Numbered from the stretch's first letter, positions 15,542-24,979 are shown. The stretch is DNA of 64,000 nt from Porphyromonas asaccharolytica DSM 20707 (GCF_000212375.1 NC_015501.1:372001-436000), one strand, 5' to 3'. Made by a program: numbers and translations. Notes: generated by a model not told the origin, from the letters alone.

Positions 15542-18500
15542 TTATTTGTCGGGGCGGGCGAAGAGGGCTTTGTAGAGCGTCGAGAGGATTTTGTCGGCTT
15601 GGTAGACGGAGGTGACATGATGCCACTTGACGCTGCGATGCCCCTCACGGGACTCGCGCACTTCGCACTCTTTGCCGTAGCTAGCCACGCTCTTGAGGAG
15701 TATGTCGAAGGCTTTGCTCTGATAGTATGCCGAGCCACTTGGCGGGAGGAAGAGGATCATCTGCTCACGACGCAGCGACACCTTGACGATGCCGAGGTGG
15801 CTGGCTAGTCGTCGCAGACGCGGTACCATAAGCAGGCTTTTGGTTTGCGGTGGCAGTGCGCCAAAGCGATCTCGCAGGCGATCGGCAAAATCTTTTAGTT
15901 CGCGGTCGCTCTCCAGCTCGTCCAGTTCACGGTAGAGCAAGATGCGCTCGCTGTCTTGCGGTATGTATTCGTGAGGTAGGGAGAGGTCGAGGTCAGTATC
16001 GATCGTGGTGTCGGTGAGCGCATTGCCTAGCTCAGCCTGCTGCTCCGTCTGAGCGGCAAAGAGCGCCGCAAAGTCCTCTTGTTTGACCTCCCGCACTGCC
16101 TCCTCAAAGACTTTGCGGTAAGTCTCGAAGCCTAGGTCAGCGATGAAGCCACTTTGCTCTGTACCTAATATGTTGCCGGCACCTCGTATGTCTAGATCCT
16201 GCAGAGCGATGCGCATACCGCTACCTAGGTCGGAGAAGCTCTCGATCGCCTTAACACGTCGTGCGGCAGCCTCCGTGAGGGTGCCTAGGGGAGGAGTGAT
16301 CAGATAACAGTAAGCCCGCTGACTACCTCGCCCCACACGGCCACGGAGCTGGTGCAGGTCGCTCAGTCCGTAGCGATGAGCGGAGTTGATGAGGATCGTA
16401 TTGACATTGGGCATGTCGATGCCGTTCTCGATGATCGTCGTGGCTAGGAGCAGGTCGTACTTGCGCTCGGCAAAGTCTAGGAGTATCTGCTCCGTCTCGC
16501 TCGGGGTCAAGCGCCCGTGAGCAATCGCAATGCGAATGCCGGGGACGCACTCCTCGATCTGTCCCGCCACGCCGTGGATCGACTCGATGCGGTTGTGCAC
16601 AAAGAAGACCTGTCCGTGGCGTGCTAACTCGTAACCAATGGCATCGGCAATGGTCTCTTGCGACCAGCGAATGAGTCGTGTCGTGACCGGCTGACGATTG
16701 CGCGGAGGCGTATTGATGTTGGAGAGATCACGAGCGCCCATTAGGGAGAACTGTAGGGTGCGGGGTATCGGTGTTGCCGAGAGCGTGAGCGTATCTACGT
16801 TGACCTGTAGCTTACGAAGCTGCTCCTTAGCTTTGACACCAAACTTCTGCTCCTCGTCTATGATGAGCAGTCCGAGCGACTTGAAGGTGACCCCCTTGCC
16901 CAGTAGTCGGTGCGTACCTATTAATATGTCTACTCGTCCGTCCGCTAGATCCTTTAGGATCGCTTTAGACTGCTTGTCGCTCTTAGCTCTTGAGAGGTAC
17001 TCGATACGGCAGGGCAATCCCTCGAGTCGCTGGCTAAAGGTCTGGTAGTGCTGGTAAGCTAGGATCGTCGTCGGCACCAAGACCGCCACCTGCTTGCTGT
17101 CGGCGACCGCCTTGAAGGCCGCTCGTACCGCCACCTCCGTCTTGCCAAAGCCCACGTCACCGCAGACCAATCGATCCATCGGACGGTTACTCTCCATGTC
17201 CGCCTTGATCTGCTCGATCGCTTTCAGTTGGTCGGGCGTCTCCTCATAAGCAAAGGAAGCCTCCATCTCGTGCTGCAGGTAGCTATCGGGCGAAAAGGCA
17301 AAGCCCGGCTGCTCCTTGCGCGCTGCATAGAGCGCAATGAGGTCACGAGCGATTGACTTGATCTTGGTCTTTGCACGCTCTTTGAGCTTTGTCCAGGCAC
17401 CCGTGCCTAGTTTGCTGAGCTGTGGCTCGCCCTCCTCTTGCGCTTGGTACTTCGAGAGCTTGTGCAGGCTGTGGATGCTCACAAGGAGCACATCTTTGTT
17501 TTGGTAGACCAGCTTGACCACCTCACGTGGCTTGCCGTCTACCTCCGTGGTGAGGAGCCCGTCAAACTGTCCTACACCATGGTCGCTGTGGACGATGTAG
17601 TCGCCAGGCGAGATGGCGTGTAGCTCCTTGAGCGAGATAGCCGCATCGGCATTGCGTATGCGGTCACTCTTGAGCTGGTAGTGGTGGTAGCGGTCGAAGA
17701 CCTGATGATCGGTCAGGAGCAAGACGTCCAAGTCTTTATCCTCAAAACCCTCGTGGACGACTAGTGGCACCCACTCGGGGAGTAGCTCCTCGGCTTCGCG
17801 CTCGATGAGAATCTCCTTGAGACGTTGCGCCTGTGCGGACGACTCGGAGAGGAAGAAGCTCTTGAAGAAGCCCCGCTTGCGTACTTGCAGCTCCTCAACC
17901 AATAGGTCAAAGTGTCGATGGATCAGTAGCTGTGGCTTGGTAGCAAAGGTAATCCGCTGGTCAACGAAAGAGAGCCCCTTCGTCGGGGTGGCTAGGATCT
18001 TCGTGCGCTGCTTTACCTCAGCCGAGAGTTTGTCAGGGGGAAGTAGTAGAGCTCGCATCTCCTCCTGCGTGGCAAAAGCACCTTCGTACTCCACCGCTAG
18101 CTCCGCATCGTAGAGTGCTCTCCACTGCTCAGCGAGCGACTCGTAGCGACTGATCCAGAGTTGGTAGTCAGGAGATAGAAGCGACAAGAGCGAGGTCTCT
18201 CTGCCAGTGGCATCGCCTTTGACCTGTAGTGCGGGGGCTATCTCAGCACGCTCACACTGATCCACAGAGAGCTGGCTCTCAATGTCAAAGCGGCGTATGC
18301 TATCGATCTCATCGTCAAAGAAGTCAATGCGATAAGGATAGGTGCTACCATAGGAGAAGATGTCCACGAGACTACCACGGTAGACCACTTGTCCAGGGCT
18401 GTAAACGTAGTCCACCTCTTCGAAGCCCTCCTCGAGTAGTCGCTCTCGCAGCGTGTCACGAGAGATCACATCACCCACGCTAAGCGTGAAGCAGCTCTGG

Positions 18501-18889
18501 GCGACCTCCTGCTGGGAGGGTATCGCCTCGGCAAGAGCTTCGGGGTAAGAGACGATCAGCGGTGTATCGCCCGCAGCAAGGCTGGCGAGCAGTTCGGCAC
18601 GCAGCACCTCCTGCGCTGGCTCTCGCTGACCATATTTAATGTGTCTATTGAAGGCTGAGGGGTAGTAGTAAGCTTTGACCCCTAGAGCCTCTAGGTCGCC
18701 CAGCATATAGCCCGCACTATCGGCATCCTCGGCAATCACCAGATAAGGGTGCTCACGCGCCAAGGTGGCGAGGATAAAGGCGGGCGCCGAAGCGGTCACC
18801 CCCTCGAGCTCTACACAATGATCCTGCTGTAGGGCTTGGCGAAGCTCTACGATACGCGGGTGATCGTGCCAGAGATCGAGGAGGGACAT
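15542..18889 (-). CDS. mfd: Transcription-repair coupling factor
   Basis: ATP-dependent translocase that removes RNA polymerase stalled at DNA damage and recruits UvrA; 1115 aa, close to the family norm. The UvrB-like N-terminal region is followed by the RNA polymerase interaction domain (SPGDYIVHSDHGVGQFDG, about 435). The helicase core has Walker A GDVGFGKTE (about 580) and LLIIDEEQKFG (about 678). The C-terminal D7 region follows. It lies nine bases after folD on the same strand, so the two are likely co-transcribed. Confidence 0.96.
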   Translation of the reverse strand: MSLLDLWHDHPRIVELRQALQQDHCVELEGVTASAPAFILATLAREHPYLVIAEDADSAGYMLGDLEALGVKAYYYPSAFNRHIKYGQREPAQEVLRAELLASLAAGDTPLIVSYPEALAEAIPSQQEVAQSCFTLSVGDVISRDTLRERLLEEGFEEVDYVYSPGQVVYRGSLVDIFSYGSTYPYRIDFFDDEIDSIRRFDIESQLSVDQCERAEIAPALQVKGDATGRETSLLSLLSPDYQLWISRYESLAEQWRALYDAELAVEYEGAFATQEEMRALLLPPDKLSAEVKQRTKILATPTKGLSFVDQRITFATKPQLLIHRHFDLLVEELQVRKRGFFKSFFLSESSAQAQRLKEILIEREAEELLPEWVPLVVHEGFEDKDLDVLLLTDHQVFDRYHHYQLKSDRIRNADAAISLKELHAISPGDYIVHSDHGVGQFDGLLTTEVDGKPREVVKLVYQNKDVLLVSIHSLHKLSKYQAQEEGEPQLSKLGTGAWTKLKERAKTKIKSIARDLIALYAARKEQPGFAFSPDSYLQHEMEASFAYEETPDQLKAIEQIKADMESNRPMDRLVCGDVGFGKTEVAVRAAFKAVADSKQVAVLVPTTILAYQHYQTFSQRLEGLPCRIEYLSRAKSDKQSKAILKDLADGRVDILIGTHRLLGKGVTFKSLGLLIIDEEQKFGVKAKEQLRKLQVNVDTLTLSATPIPRTLQFSLMGARDLSNINTPPRNRQPVTTRLIRWSQETIADAIGYELARHGQVFFVHNRIESIHGVAGQIEECVPGIRIAIAHGRLTPSETEQILLDFAERKYDLLLATTIIENGIDMPNVNTILINSAHRYGLSDLHQLRGRVGRGSQRAYCYLITPPLGTLTEAAARRVKAIESFSDLGSGMRIALQDLDIRGAGNILGTEQSGFIADLGFETYRKVFEEAVREVKQEDFAALFAAQTEQQAELGNALTDTTIDTDLDLSLPHEYIPQDSERILLYRELDELESDRELKDFADRLRDRFGALPPQTKSLLMVPRLRRLASHLGIVKVSLRREQMILFLPPSGSAYYQSKAFDILLKSVASYGKECEVRESREGHRSVKWHHVTSVYQADKILSTLYKALFARPDK

Positions 18890-18898
18890 AGGGATAGA

Positions 18899-19792
18899 TT
18901 ACTTCTGGCGTAGCTGGCGAGCCAGGATCGTATTGCGCATCAGCGTGATGATCGTCATAGGACCTACACCGCCTGGCACAGGCGTGATGTAGGAGCAGAG
19001 CGGAGCTACCTCGTCAAAGTCGACGTCGCCCACGATACGAGAGCCGCTCTTCTTCGTTGCGTCGGGCACACGTGTGATGCCCACGTCGATGACGATGGCA
19101 CCCTCCTTGACCATCTCCTTCTTGACAAAAAGCGGGATACCAATAGCCGCGACCACGATGTCAGCTTGACGGCAGATGGAGGCAATGTCTTTCGTGCGGC
19201 TGTGGCAGATCGTTACGGTCGCATTGCCCTGCGCACCCTTCTGGAGGAAGAGCTGAGCGATCGGTTTGCCCACGATGTTGCTTCGTCCGAGGACCACCAC
19301 ATGCTTGCCCTCCGTGCTAATGTTGTAGTGCTTGAGCAGCTCGATGACCCCCTTAGGCGTGGCAGGCACGAGGCACGGCTCGCCAAGGCTGAGGAGTCCC
19401 ACGTTGATCGGGTGGAAGCCGTCCACATCCTTGCGGTAGTCTACTGCGTGAATGACCGCCTGCTCGTCAATATGCTTCGGCAGTGGCAGCTGGACGATAA
19501 AGCCATCTACCTCGGGATCTTTGTTGAGCTGCTCGATCTCTGCGATGAGCTCCTCCTGCGTGATGGACTCGTCAAAGCGCTTCGTCAGAGAGATAAAGCC
19601 GACCTCTTCGCAAGCCTTGATCTTGCTCGCTATGTAGGTTTCGCTGGCTCCATCATGTCCCACGATGATAGCACCCAGACTGGGCGGACGTTGCCCCGCA
19701 GCGACCATCTGCTGGACCTCTTGAGCGATCTCCTTCTTGATCTCAGTCGCAGTGGTCTTGCCATCTAGGCGAATGAATGATTCTTGTGTCAT
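18899..19792 (-). CDS. folD: Bifunctional methylenetetrahydrofolate dehydrogenase/cyclohydrolase
   Basis: Interconverts 5,10-methylene-, methenyl- and 10-formyl-tetrahydrofolate in the cytoplasm. Using ATG 19792, the protein is 297 aa, as expected. The frame stays open upstream to 20047, but the added 85 residues contain DNA repeats and the promoter box at 19888-19895, so that extension is rejected. Motifs include [14 protein letters not shown] (catalytic Lys), [25 protein letters not shown] (NADP site) and [11 protein letters not shown] at the C-terminus. Confidence 0.95.
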   Translation of the reverse strand: MTQESFIRLDGKTTATEIKKEIAQEVQQMVAAGQRPPSLGAIIVGHDGASETYIASKIKACEEVGFISLTKRFDESITQEELIAEIEQLNKDPEVDGFIVQLPLPKHIDEQAVIHAVDYRKDVDGFHPINVGLLSLGEPCLVPATPKGVIELLKHYNISTEGKHVVVLGRSNIVGKPIAQLFLQKGAQGNATVTICHSRTKDIASICRQADIVVAAIGIPLFVKKEMVKEGAIVIDVGITRVPDATKKSGSRIVGDVDFDEVAPLCSYITPVPGGVGPMTIITLMRNTILARQLRQK

Positions 19793-19887
19793 AGAGTGGT
19801 ATTTGTATAGATAAATTGTGTTGTTCTGCTCTTGATAGTGAGGTGTCAAGCCATCATTGTGACATCTACCTCTGCTAAGTTGCCGTA

Positions 19888-19895
19888 CAAAGATA
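19888..19895 (-). promoter_or_regulatory. Bacteroidota-type -7 box for folD
   Basis: The minus strand reads TATCTTTG, an exact match to the TAnnTTTG box of Bacteroidota primary sigma promoters. It gives a leader of roughly 90 nt before ATG 19792. No clear TTTG -33 element is seen at the right distance. Confidence 0.6.
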
Positions 19896-19932
19896 CCGAA
19901 ATCTAAGGGATTAACTCTGTCGTAGCGTACCC

Positions 19933-20042
19933 GCCAACAGTTTCCTACGAAAGGAACTGTAGTGCCATACGGAAGAAACTGTAGTTTCATAGGTGAGAAA
20001 CTAGAGTTCCCTAGGTAAGAAACTGCAGTACCAACAGGGGTT
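19933..20042. repeat. 22-bp direct repeats upstream of folD
   Basis: The tetramer AACT recurs at 19955, 19977, 19999 and 20021, exactly 22 bases apart, within units of the form AACTnnAGTnnCnnAnGnnAGA. A weaker fifth unit starts near 19933. Each unit contains a small inverted motif (AACT...AGTT). The array lies just upstream of the predicted folD promoter box. Confidence 0.7.
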
Positions 20043-20184
20043 AGCACTCTAGTTCCACCCTATTGGCACCAATATTTCAGGCGTATTGGAGGTTATGCCT
20101 AGACGAGACTGGTCGACCCCACACCCCTAGCCGATGTAAGATGGATGAAATGATAGCCAGCCGCACCGCCACAGCTCTGACCGC

Positions 20185-20215
20185 TTGCAGGTAATAAAAC
20201 TATTACCTATCTTTG
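20185..20215 (+). promoter_or_regulatory. Promoter for the DUF4160/DUF2442 module
   Basis: TTG at 20185-20187 and TATCTTTG at 20208-20215 are separated by 20 bases, matching the Bacteroidota -33/-7 arrangement. Transcription would start near 20223, downstream of the upstream ATG at 20185. This supports ATG 20236 as the true start of the first gene. Confidence 0.7.
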
Positions 20216-20235
20216 CAGTAGCAAACGACAAAGAA

Positions 20236-20493
20236 ATGCCGACAATCTTCACGCTATATGGGTACCGCTTTATGTTTTACTCAAACGACCACGAGCCGAT
20301 ACACGTTCACGCCATCAAGGGTAACAGTAGAGCAAAGTTTGACCTCTTCCCCACGGTGGTCCTAGTGTCTAGTAGTGGTGTCAAGGCTCACGAGTTGAGA
20401 CTATTGGAGCAGATTGTTGTGGAGAATAGGGCGCATATCATCGAGCAGTGGCTCATTTACTTCAATAGCGACAGACGATATGAGAGAAATTAA
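20236..20493 (+). CDS. DUF4160 domain protein
   Basis: Small 85-aa protein starting MPTIFTLYGYRFMFYSNDHEPIHVHAI. The pattern GYRFMFYSNDHEPIHVHA is the hallmark of DUF4160. The promoter box lies between an upstream in-frame ATG (20185) and this one, so this start is preferred. The next gene starts inside it with a 14-base overlap, which indicates tight translational coupling. DUF4160 and DUF2442 genes are often neighbours and are suspected toxin-antitoxin partners, but I know of no established activity. Confidence 0.8.
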   Translation: MPTIFTLYGYRFMFYSNDHEPIHVHAIKGNSRAKFDLFPTVVLVSSSGVKAHELRLLEQIVVENRAHIIEQWLIYFNSDRRYERN

Positions 20494-20887
20494 ACGAGTA
20501 TGGACGACTCCGACCGCTATATGGGTCGAGGACAAGGAGGGTAATCTGAGGTCTGCAAACTTTGCCGACTACCCCCGACTAAGGTATGCTACGCCCGAAG
20601 AGCGGGAGGCATACGAGGTTAGCGCAGAGGGCATTCACTGGGATAGCATTAACGAGGACTTAAGCTTTGAGGGTTTCTTCGATACGAGGGAGTTCACCAG
20701 CTTATACCGATTCTTCCAGGCAAACCCCGAGCTAAACGCATCTGCCGTAGCCCGCAGGCTAGGCATCTCGCAGAGTCTCTTTGCGCAGTATATCAGTGGG
20801 CGCAAGACGCCATCGAGAGAGCGTATGGAGCAGATACAAGAGGAGATACAGCGTATCGGTGAGAGCTTGCTAGCGGTGTCGCTATAG
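20480..20887 (+). CDS. DUF2442 domain protein with C-terminal XRE-type helix-turn-helix
   Basis: 135-aa protein beginning MREIKRVWTTPTAIWVEDKEG. The DUF2442 part covers about residues 1-75 (ADYPRLRYATPEEREAYEV...IHWDSINEDLSFEGF). The C-terminus has a helix-turn-helix (ASAVARRLGISQSLFAQYISGRKTPS), which suggests DNA binding and possible autoregulation. ATG 20480 is chosen because the DUF2442 homology begins there. It overlaps the DUF4160 gene by 14 bases. A role as antitoxin is inference from the domain pairing. Confidence 0.8.
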   Translation: MREIKRVWTTPTAIWVEDKEGNLRSANFADYPRLRYATPEEREAYEVSAEGIHWDSINEDLSFEGFFDTREFTSLYRFFQANPELNASAVARRLGISQSLFAQYISGRKTPSRERMEQIQEEIQRIGESLLAVSL

Positions 20888-20910
20888 ACGGACGATGCGA
20901 GAGCGTCTGG

Positions 20911-21696
20911 CTAGCGACGCTGGGGGTAGATGTAGGGACGGCCGGAGTCAGGGGCAGGCTGCACGAAGACGCTGGTGTGGTAGGCCGCCTGGAGGTGCGC
21001 TGCGGTGATAACCATCTGGGGTGTGCCGTGCGCCAGCAGACCTTCGGGACCGAAGAGGATGAGCTCCTCGCAGTATTCGGAGGCTACGTTGATGTCGTGG
21101 AGGATCATTAGGATCGTCAGTCCCTCGGTGTGGAGCGTCTCGAGGAGCTGCATGATCTCGCTCGTGTAGCCGATGTCTAGGTGCGAGATGGGCTCGTCGA
21201 GGAGCAGGAGCTGCGGCTCCTGCGTGAGTGCTTGTGCTATGGCGACCATCTGCTGTTCGCCACCGCTAAGTTCATCGAGACGCTTGTCGGCTAGTCGTGC
21301 GATGCCTGTGCGCTCGATGTATTGGGAGCAACGTGCGTGGTCCTCCTCGCTGTAACCGATCTGGAAGCGCTTGAAGTAGGGCAGTCGCCCCATAAGGACG
21401 TAGTCGTAGACCCTTAGCGGCTGAGGGGTGATCTGCTGATTGACCATCGAGACGAGGCGAGCACGCTCACGGAGGGAGTAGTGGGCAAGGGGCTTGTCGA
21501 GCAGGCTTACCTTTCCAGAGAGCGGGGGGAGGGCACCTGTGAGGGTCTTGAAGCAGGTGCTTTTGCCAGCCCCATTAGGCCCGATGATGGCGGTCAGGGA
21601 GCCACGAGCTATGGTGAGGTCGAGGGGCCCGATGACCGCTTTGCGCCCATAGCCACAGATGAGCTGCTCGGCACGTAAGATCGTCTGACTGGTCAT
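20911..21696 (-). CDS. ABC transporter ATP-binding protein (iron-siderophore/heme/cobalamin type)
   Basis: 261-aa ATPase of a FecCD-type importer. It shows Walker A GPNGAGKST (about 37-45), signature LSGGEQQ (about 143), Walker B LLLLDEPISHLD (about 162-173) and the switch His (MILHDIN). It overlaps the permease gene by four bases, making a co-translated importer set (binding protein, permease, ATPase). The substrate (heme, siderophore iron or cobalamin) cannot be decided from these motifs. Confidence 0.9.
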   Translation of the reverse strand: MTSQTILRAEQLICGYGRKAVIGPLDLTIARGSLTAIIGPNGAGKSTCFKTLTGALPPLSGKVSLLDKPLAHYSLRERARLVSMVNQQITPQPLRVYDYVLMGRLPYFKRFQIGYSEEDHARCSQYIERTGIARLADKRLDELSGGEQQMVAIAQALTQEPQLLLLDEPISHLDIGYTSEIMQLLETLHTEGLTILMILHDINVASEYCEELILFGPEGLLAHGTPQMVITAAHLQAAYHTSVFVQPAPDSGRPYIYPQRR

Positions 21697-22724
21697 ATCT
21701 GGTGCGAGCGTCTGGTGCGGTGAATGAGGTGGAGGAAGGCGACGCCGCCGATCAAGCCGGTGATGACGCCTATCGGCAGCTCGATAGGCGAAAGAATGGT
21801 GCGTGCCAACATGTCGCAGAGGATGAGGAAGATGCCACCATTGACAAAGCTGCCGACGAGGAGGACGCGGTAGTCATTGCCGAGGAGGATGCGTGTCGCC
21901 TGTGGGATGACTAGCCCGACGAAGCCGATGACGCCAGCCACGGAGACGCAGGCACTGGTTAGCAGCGAACTGAGTACGAAGAGCCACAGCACGACCCGTC
22001 GGGTGTCGATGCCTAGTTGCTGCGCTTTGAGTTCGCCTAGACGGAGCGCATTGAGCGACTGCACGAAGAGGTAGCTCGTTCCTAGGAGGAGCAGGGTGAA
22101 GAGGAGCATGCCCCAGACGATGAACGGCTTGCTCTCTTGTAGCGATCCCATCGTCCAGAAGATGATGCGAGAGAGTTGCTCGGCACGCGCCACAGAGAGG
22201 AGGAGCATGACGCCTGACGATGCCATGAAACTGACCATCACACCGACGAGGAGCATGCGCTGTACGCTTAGTCCGTGGCGCTGGTAGCTATTGGCATAGA
22301 CGAGTAAGATGGTAACCAAGGCTCCGATGAAGCCGAAGGCGGGGAGCGTCAGGAAGGCGGAGGACAAGCCTAAGACTATGGCGAGCGTGACACCGAGCGA
22401 AGCACCGCCTGAGATGCCGAGGGTGTACGGCTCGACGAGCGGATTGCGAAAAAGCCCCTGCAGGATAGCTCCGCAGAGGCTTAGCCCGCCACCGATGGAG
22501 ATGGCGTTGATGATGCGTGGCAGACGTAGCTGCATTAAGATGGTATACTCGACCGAGGTGGGGTCAGAGAGTATCTCCGAGAGTTGCCAGAGAGAGATGG
22601 GATGCACCCCGACATGTAGCGATAAGATGGCGACGACGAGGAGCAGCAGCACCATCAATGGGAGCGTCCAGTAGGACTTCGCGAGAGTCGGTCTGTGAGG
22701 CATGGGGAAGCAGCTTTTACTCAC
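21693..22724 (-). CDS. ABC transporter permease, FecCD family
   Basis: 343-aa inner-membrane permease with about nine to ten hydrophobic segments. Family landmarks are LRLPRIINAISIGGGLSLCGAILQGLFRNPLVEPYTLGISGGASLG near residues 67-115, and GVIGFVGLVIPQATRILLGNDYR near 265. It would form the transmembrane channel with the ATPase downstream and dock the lipoprotein encoded upstream. Its start overlaps the end of the binding-protein gene by eight bases. Confidence 0.92.
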   Translation of the reverse strand: MSKSCFPMPHRPTLAKSYWTLPLMVLLLLVVAILSLHVGVHPISLWQLSEILSDPTSVEYTILMQLRLPRIINAISIGGGLSLCGAILQGLFRNPLVEPYTLGISGGASLGVTLAIVLGLSSAFLTLPAFGFIGALVTILLVYANSYQRHGLSVQRMLLVGVMVSFMASSGVMLLLSVARAEQLSRIIFWTMGSLQESKPFIVWGMLLFTLLLLGTSYLFVQSLNALRLGELKAQQLGIDTRRVVLWLFVLSSLLTSACVSVAGVIGFVGLVIPQATRILLGNDYRVLLVGSFVNGGIFLILCDMLARTILSPIELPIGVITGLIGGVAFLHLIHRTRRSHQI

Positions 22725-23583
22725 TAAGGTAGTCGGTCATCAGCTGCAGTGTCTCGACAAAGTGCTGTGGCGTGGGCTGGCTGACGACTTCTCCTGGAAG
22801 CGGGCAATAATTGCCTTGCTGTACAGCAGCGACGGAGCGCAGCTTGTGCCACGACTCTTCTGATCCGCTCTCGCTGCCATGATTGGTGATCAGGAAGAGC
22901 ACCTCGGGGTCTTGCTCTACAACATACTCCAGACTGAGCTGACCATTGCCCGCCACGGTGACGATGTTCGTACAACCGCTGAAGGTGATTAGGTCATTCA
23001 TATAGGTCGAGGTGGAGGCACCAAAGAGCGGGTCAAAAGCTATCTGCATGAAGGCGCGTGGATGCCAGGGGCGTGTCGCATTGAGCTGCTTGAGCCAGTC
23101 GACGCGCTGGTTAATCTCTGTGAGCTGAGACTCGGCACGAGCGCTCACTCCGACTAGCTTGGCAATCTGGCGATACTGCTCCTGTATGGCGTCGTAACTG
23201 GCGGGGTTAGTGAACTGAACGACCTCGATGCCGGCGTTCTCCAGTGAAGAGATGGTCTGCGGAGCGGTGAAGTCCGACGCAAAGACGATCGTCGGATGCT
23301 GCGCGATGAGTAGCTCTAGGTTGGTCTGTATGGCAGAGCCTACGACAGGGACGCTGTCGGCAATCGCTTCGGTGCAGTAAGAGGTGCAGCCGACGAGGAG
23401 CGAATCACACGCGAGGTCGTAGAGCTGATCGGTTACGGAGGGGACAAGCGAGACGACGCGTGGCGCTTGATCTGCGGTCTCTTGCTGACCTGCCTTGTGA
23501 CAACTGACCAAGAGGGGGAGCAGGAGTAGGAGCGGGAGGAGACGTAGGATCTGTTTGCGTGAGGAGACTATAAGAGAGCTCAT
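22717..23583 (-). CDS. ABC transporter substrate-binding lipoprotein (BtuF/TroA-like)
   Basis: 288-aa extracytoplasmic binding protein. The start at 23583 gives a hydrophobic signal (LRLLPLLLLLPLL) and a lipobox LVSC, so it should be a lipoprotein. The frame is open upstream to 23946, but that extension is an Arg-rich shadow of the neighbouring gene and is rejected. The mature part begins APRVVSLVPSVTDQLYDLA, typical of the helical-backbone metal/cobalamin receptor fold. It is the first gene of the importer set, 17 bases after the nitrilase-family gene. Confidence 0.88.
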   Translation of the reverse strand: MSSLIVSSRKQILRLLPLLLLLPLLVSCHKAGQQETADQAPRVVSLVPSVTDQLYDLACDSLLVGCTSYCTEAIADSVPVVGSAIQTNLELLIAQHPTIVFASDFTAPQTISSLENAGIEVVQFTNPASYDAIQEQYRQIAKLVGVSARAESQLTEINQRVDWLKQLNATRPWHPRAFMQIAFDPLFGASTSTYMNDLITFSGCTNIVTVAGNGQLSLEYVVEQDPEVLFLITNHGSESGSEESWHKLRSVAAVQQGNYCPLPGEVVSQPTPQHFVETLQLMTDYLSE

Positions 23584-23600
23584 AAGTAAGAACAGGGAGC

Positions 23601-24419
23601 TTAGGAGTGGATGGTAAAGAGGTCGCTGTCTCTCCATACGGGGAACTTCTGCCGAAAAGCTTCCAGAGGCTCCCGCTCTAGCGTGGTGCGCAAGAGTTGG
23701 TCTGCGTATGGCTCCACCTCGCAGATCGGTCGTCCGAGGTAGTCGTAGGCTAAGCTTTCGCCTGAGTAGTCGGTGCCAAAGGGGTCGGAGCCGATGCGGT
23801 TGACGCCGATGACGTAGGCGACATTCTCGATGGCTCGAGCTTGTAGGAGTGCGCGCCAAGCGGTGATGCGAGGACGAGGCCAGTTGGCGACGACGAGCAG
23901 CAGGTCGTAGTCGAGCGAGCCGTCTGTATGGGTGCGGTTGCGACACCAGACGGGGAAACGTAGGTCGTAGCAGGTGATCAGTCGTATGCGCCAGCCACGA
24001 TAGGTAATGATGTCGTAGCCGTCGCCTGGCGTGAGTCGGCGGTCTTCGCCAGCTATGGAGAAGAGGTGCCGCTTGTCCTGCGCATAGAGCGCTCCATCGG
24101 GGAGCATGATGTAGGCGCGGTTGTAGTAGCGTGTAGGCTGCGTCTCGTCGTCCCAGACGAAGGCTGAGGAGGCGATCGCTATCTGATGCTCCTGTGCCAA
24201 GGTACGCAGACGCTCCAGTTCAGTTCCCTGCCAGGGACGAGCCGACTGAGTCACCTTGAGGTTGAAGCCCGTGAGCATTACCTCGGGGAAGACGACTAAG
24301 TGCGCCCCCTTCTCAGCAGCCGTGCGTATGTCCTCCGCCATGAGGCGAAGGTTTGCCTCGGGATCTGTCCAGACGATGGGACGCTGTGCGAGGAGGACTT
24401 GTAATGCTTCGTGCTCCAT
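23601..24419 (-). CDS. Carbon-nitrogen hydrolase, omega-amidase/YafV-like
   Basis: 272-aa nitrilase-superfamily enzyme. The Glu-Lys-Cys triad is visible: FPEVMLTGF (Glu near 46), DKRHLF (Lys near 115) and CYDLRFPVW (Cys near 149). The CYDLRFPVW motif is typical of omega-amidases that deaminate alpha-ketoglutaramate, a repair role. Substrate is inference. It lies in a tight minus-strand operon, twelve bases after the acyltransferase gene. Confidence 0.85.
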   Translation of the reverse strand: MEHEALQVLLAQRPIVWTDPEANLRLMAEDIRTAAEKGAHLVVFPEVMLTGFNLKVTQSARPWQGTELERLRTLAQEHQIAIASSAFVWDDETQPTRYYNRAYIMLPDGALYAQDKRHLFSIAGEDRRLTPGDGYDIITYRGWRIRLITCYDLRFPVWCRNRTHTDGSLDYDLLLVVANWPRPRITAWRALLQARAIENVAYVIGVNRIGSDPFGTDYSGESLAYDYLGRPICEVEPYADQLLRTTLEREPLEAFRQKFPVWRDSDLFTIHS

Positions 24420-24431
24420 ATTGGGGACTCC

Positions 24432-24971
24432 TTATGACTCGGCAAAGAGGTGTGGCTTCTTCGCCTGGTCAGCGTGGTACTTACTCCTTATGTAGCGTAT
24501 ATCCTTGTCGAGGTCTCCCGTCGGGACAAACTGCTCGAAGATACCGACCCGCTTCTGCTTGTAGTCTATGACCGCCAGCTGTATGGGTACACCCGCCTCC
24601 TCGGCGATGTGGTAGAAGCCGGTCTTCCACCTATCCCGAGCTTTACGCGAGCCCTCAGGCGTGATCGCCACCGCAAAGTCGTCCTTAGCTCGAAAGCGAT
24701 CTACGACCTGCTCGACCGTATTGCCCTTGCGACTACGATCTATCGGGATGCCTCCCATTGCCTTAAAGATCCACCCGAGTGGTGGGACAAAGAGCTCTTT
24801 TTTCATCAAGAAGTGCGCTCTCTGTCCCACCGCTTTGTAGTATAGCTTGCCCCATATGAAGTCCATATTGCTTGTATGGGGAGCTACACAGATGACGCTC
24901 TGGCGTGGATAAGTGGCTGGCTCAAGGAGCTGCCAACCACACCAACGCAGTATGAGACGTGCTAGCTTCAT
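24432..24971 (-). CDS. 1-acyl-sn-glycerol-3-phosphate acyltransferase family protein
   Basis: 179-aa membrane-associated acyltransferase of the PlsC superfamily. The catalytic HX4D motif is in APHTSNMDF, and the acceptor-binding segment ITPEGSRK follows near residue 120, with GGIPIDRSRKG between them. The protein is shorter than classic PlsC (about 240 aa) and resembles the compact versions common in Bacteroidota. The exact acceptor lipid is unknown. Spacing of eight and twelve bases to its neighbours indicates an operon. Confidence 0.82.
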   Translation of the reverse strand: MKLARLILRWCGWQLLEPATYPRQSVICVAPHTSNMDFIWGKLYYKAVGQRAHFLMKKELFVPPLGWIFKAMGGIPIDRSRKGNTVEQVVDRFRAKDDFAVAITPEGSRKARDRWKTGFYHIAEEAGVPIQLAVIDYKQKRVGIFEQFVPTGDLDKDIRYIRSKYHADQAKKPHLFAES

Positions 24972-24979
24972 GCGGTAGA

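Noticed and set aside
19793-20047. Longer folD start
   Set aside because: The extra 85 residues cover DNA repeats and the promoter box, and FolD homology begins at 19792.
23584-23946. Longer start of the ABC binding protein
   Set aside because: Arg/His-rich extension antisense-like to no family, overlapping the nitrilase gene; the lipoprotein signal begins at 23583.
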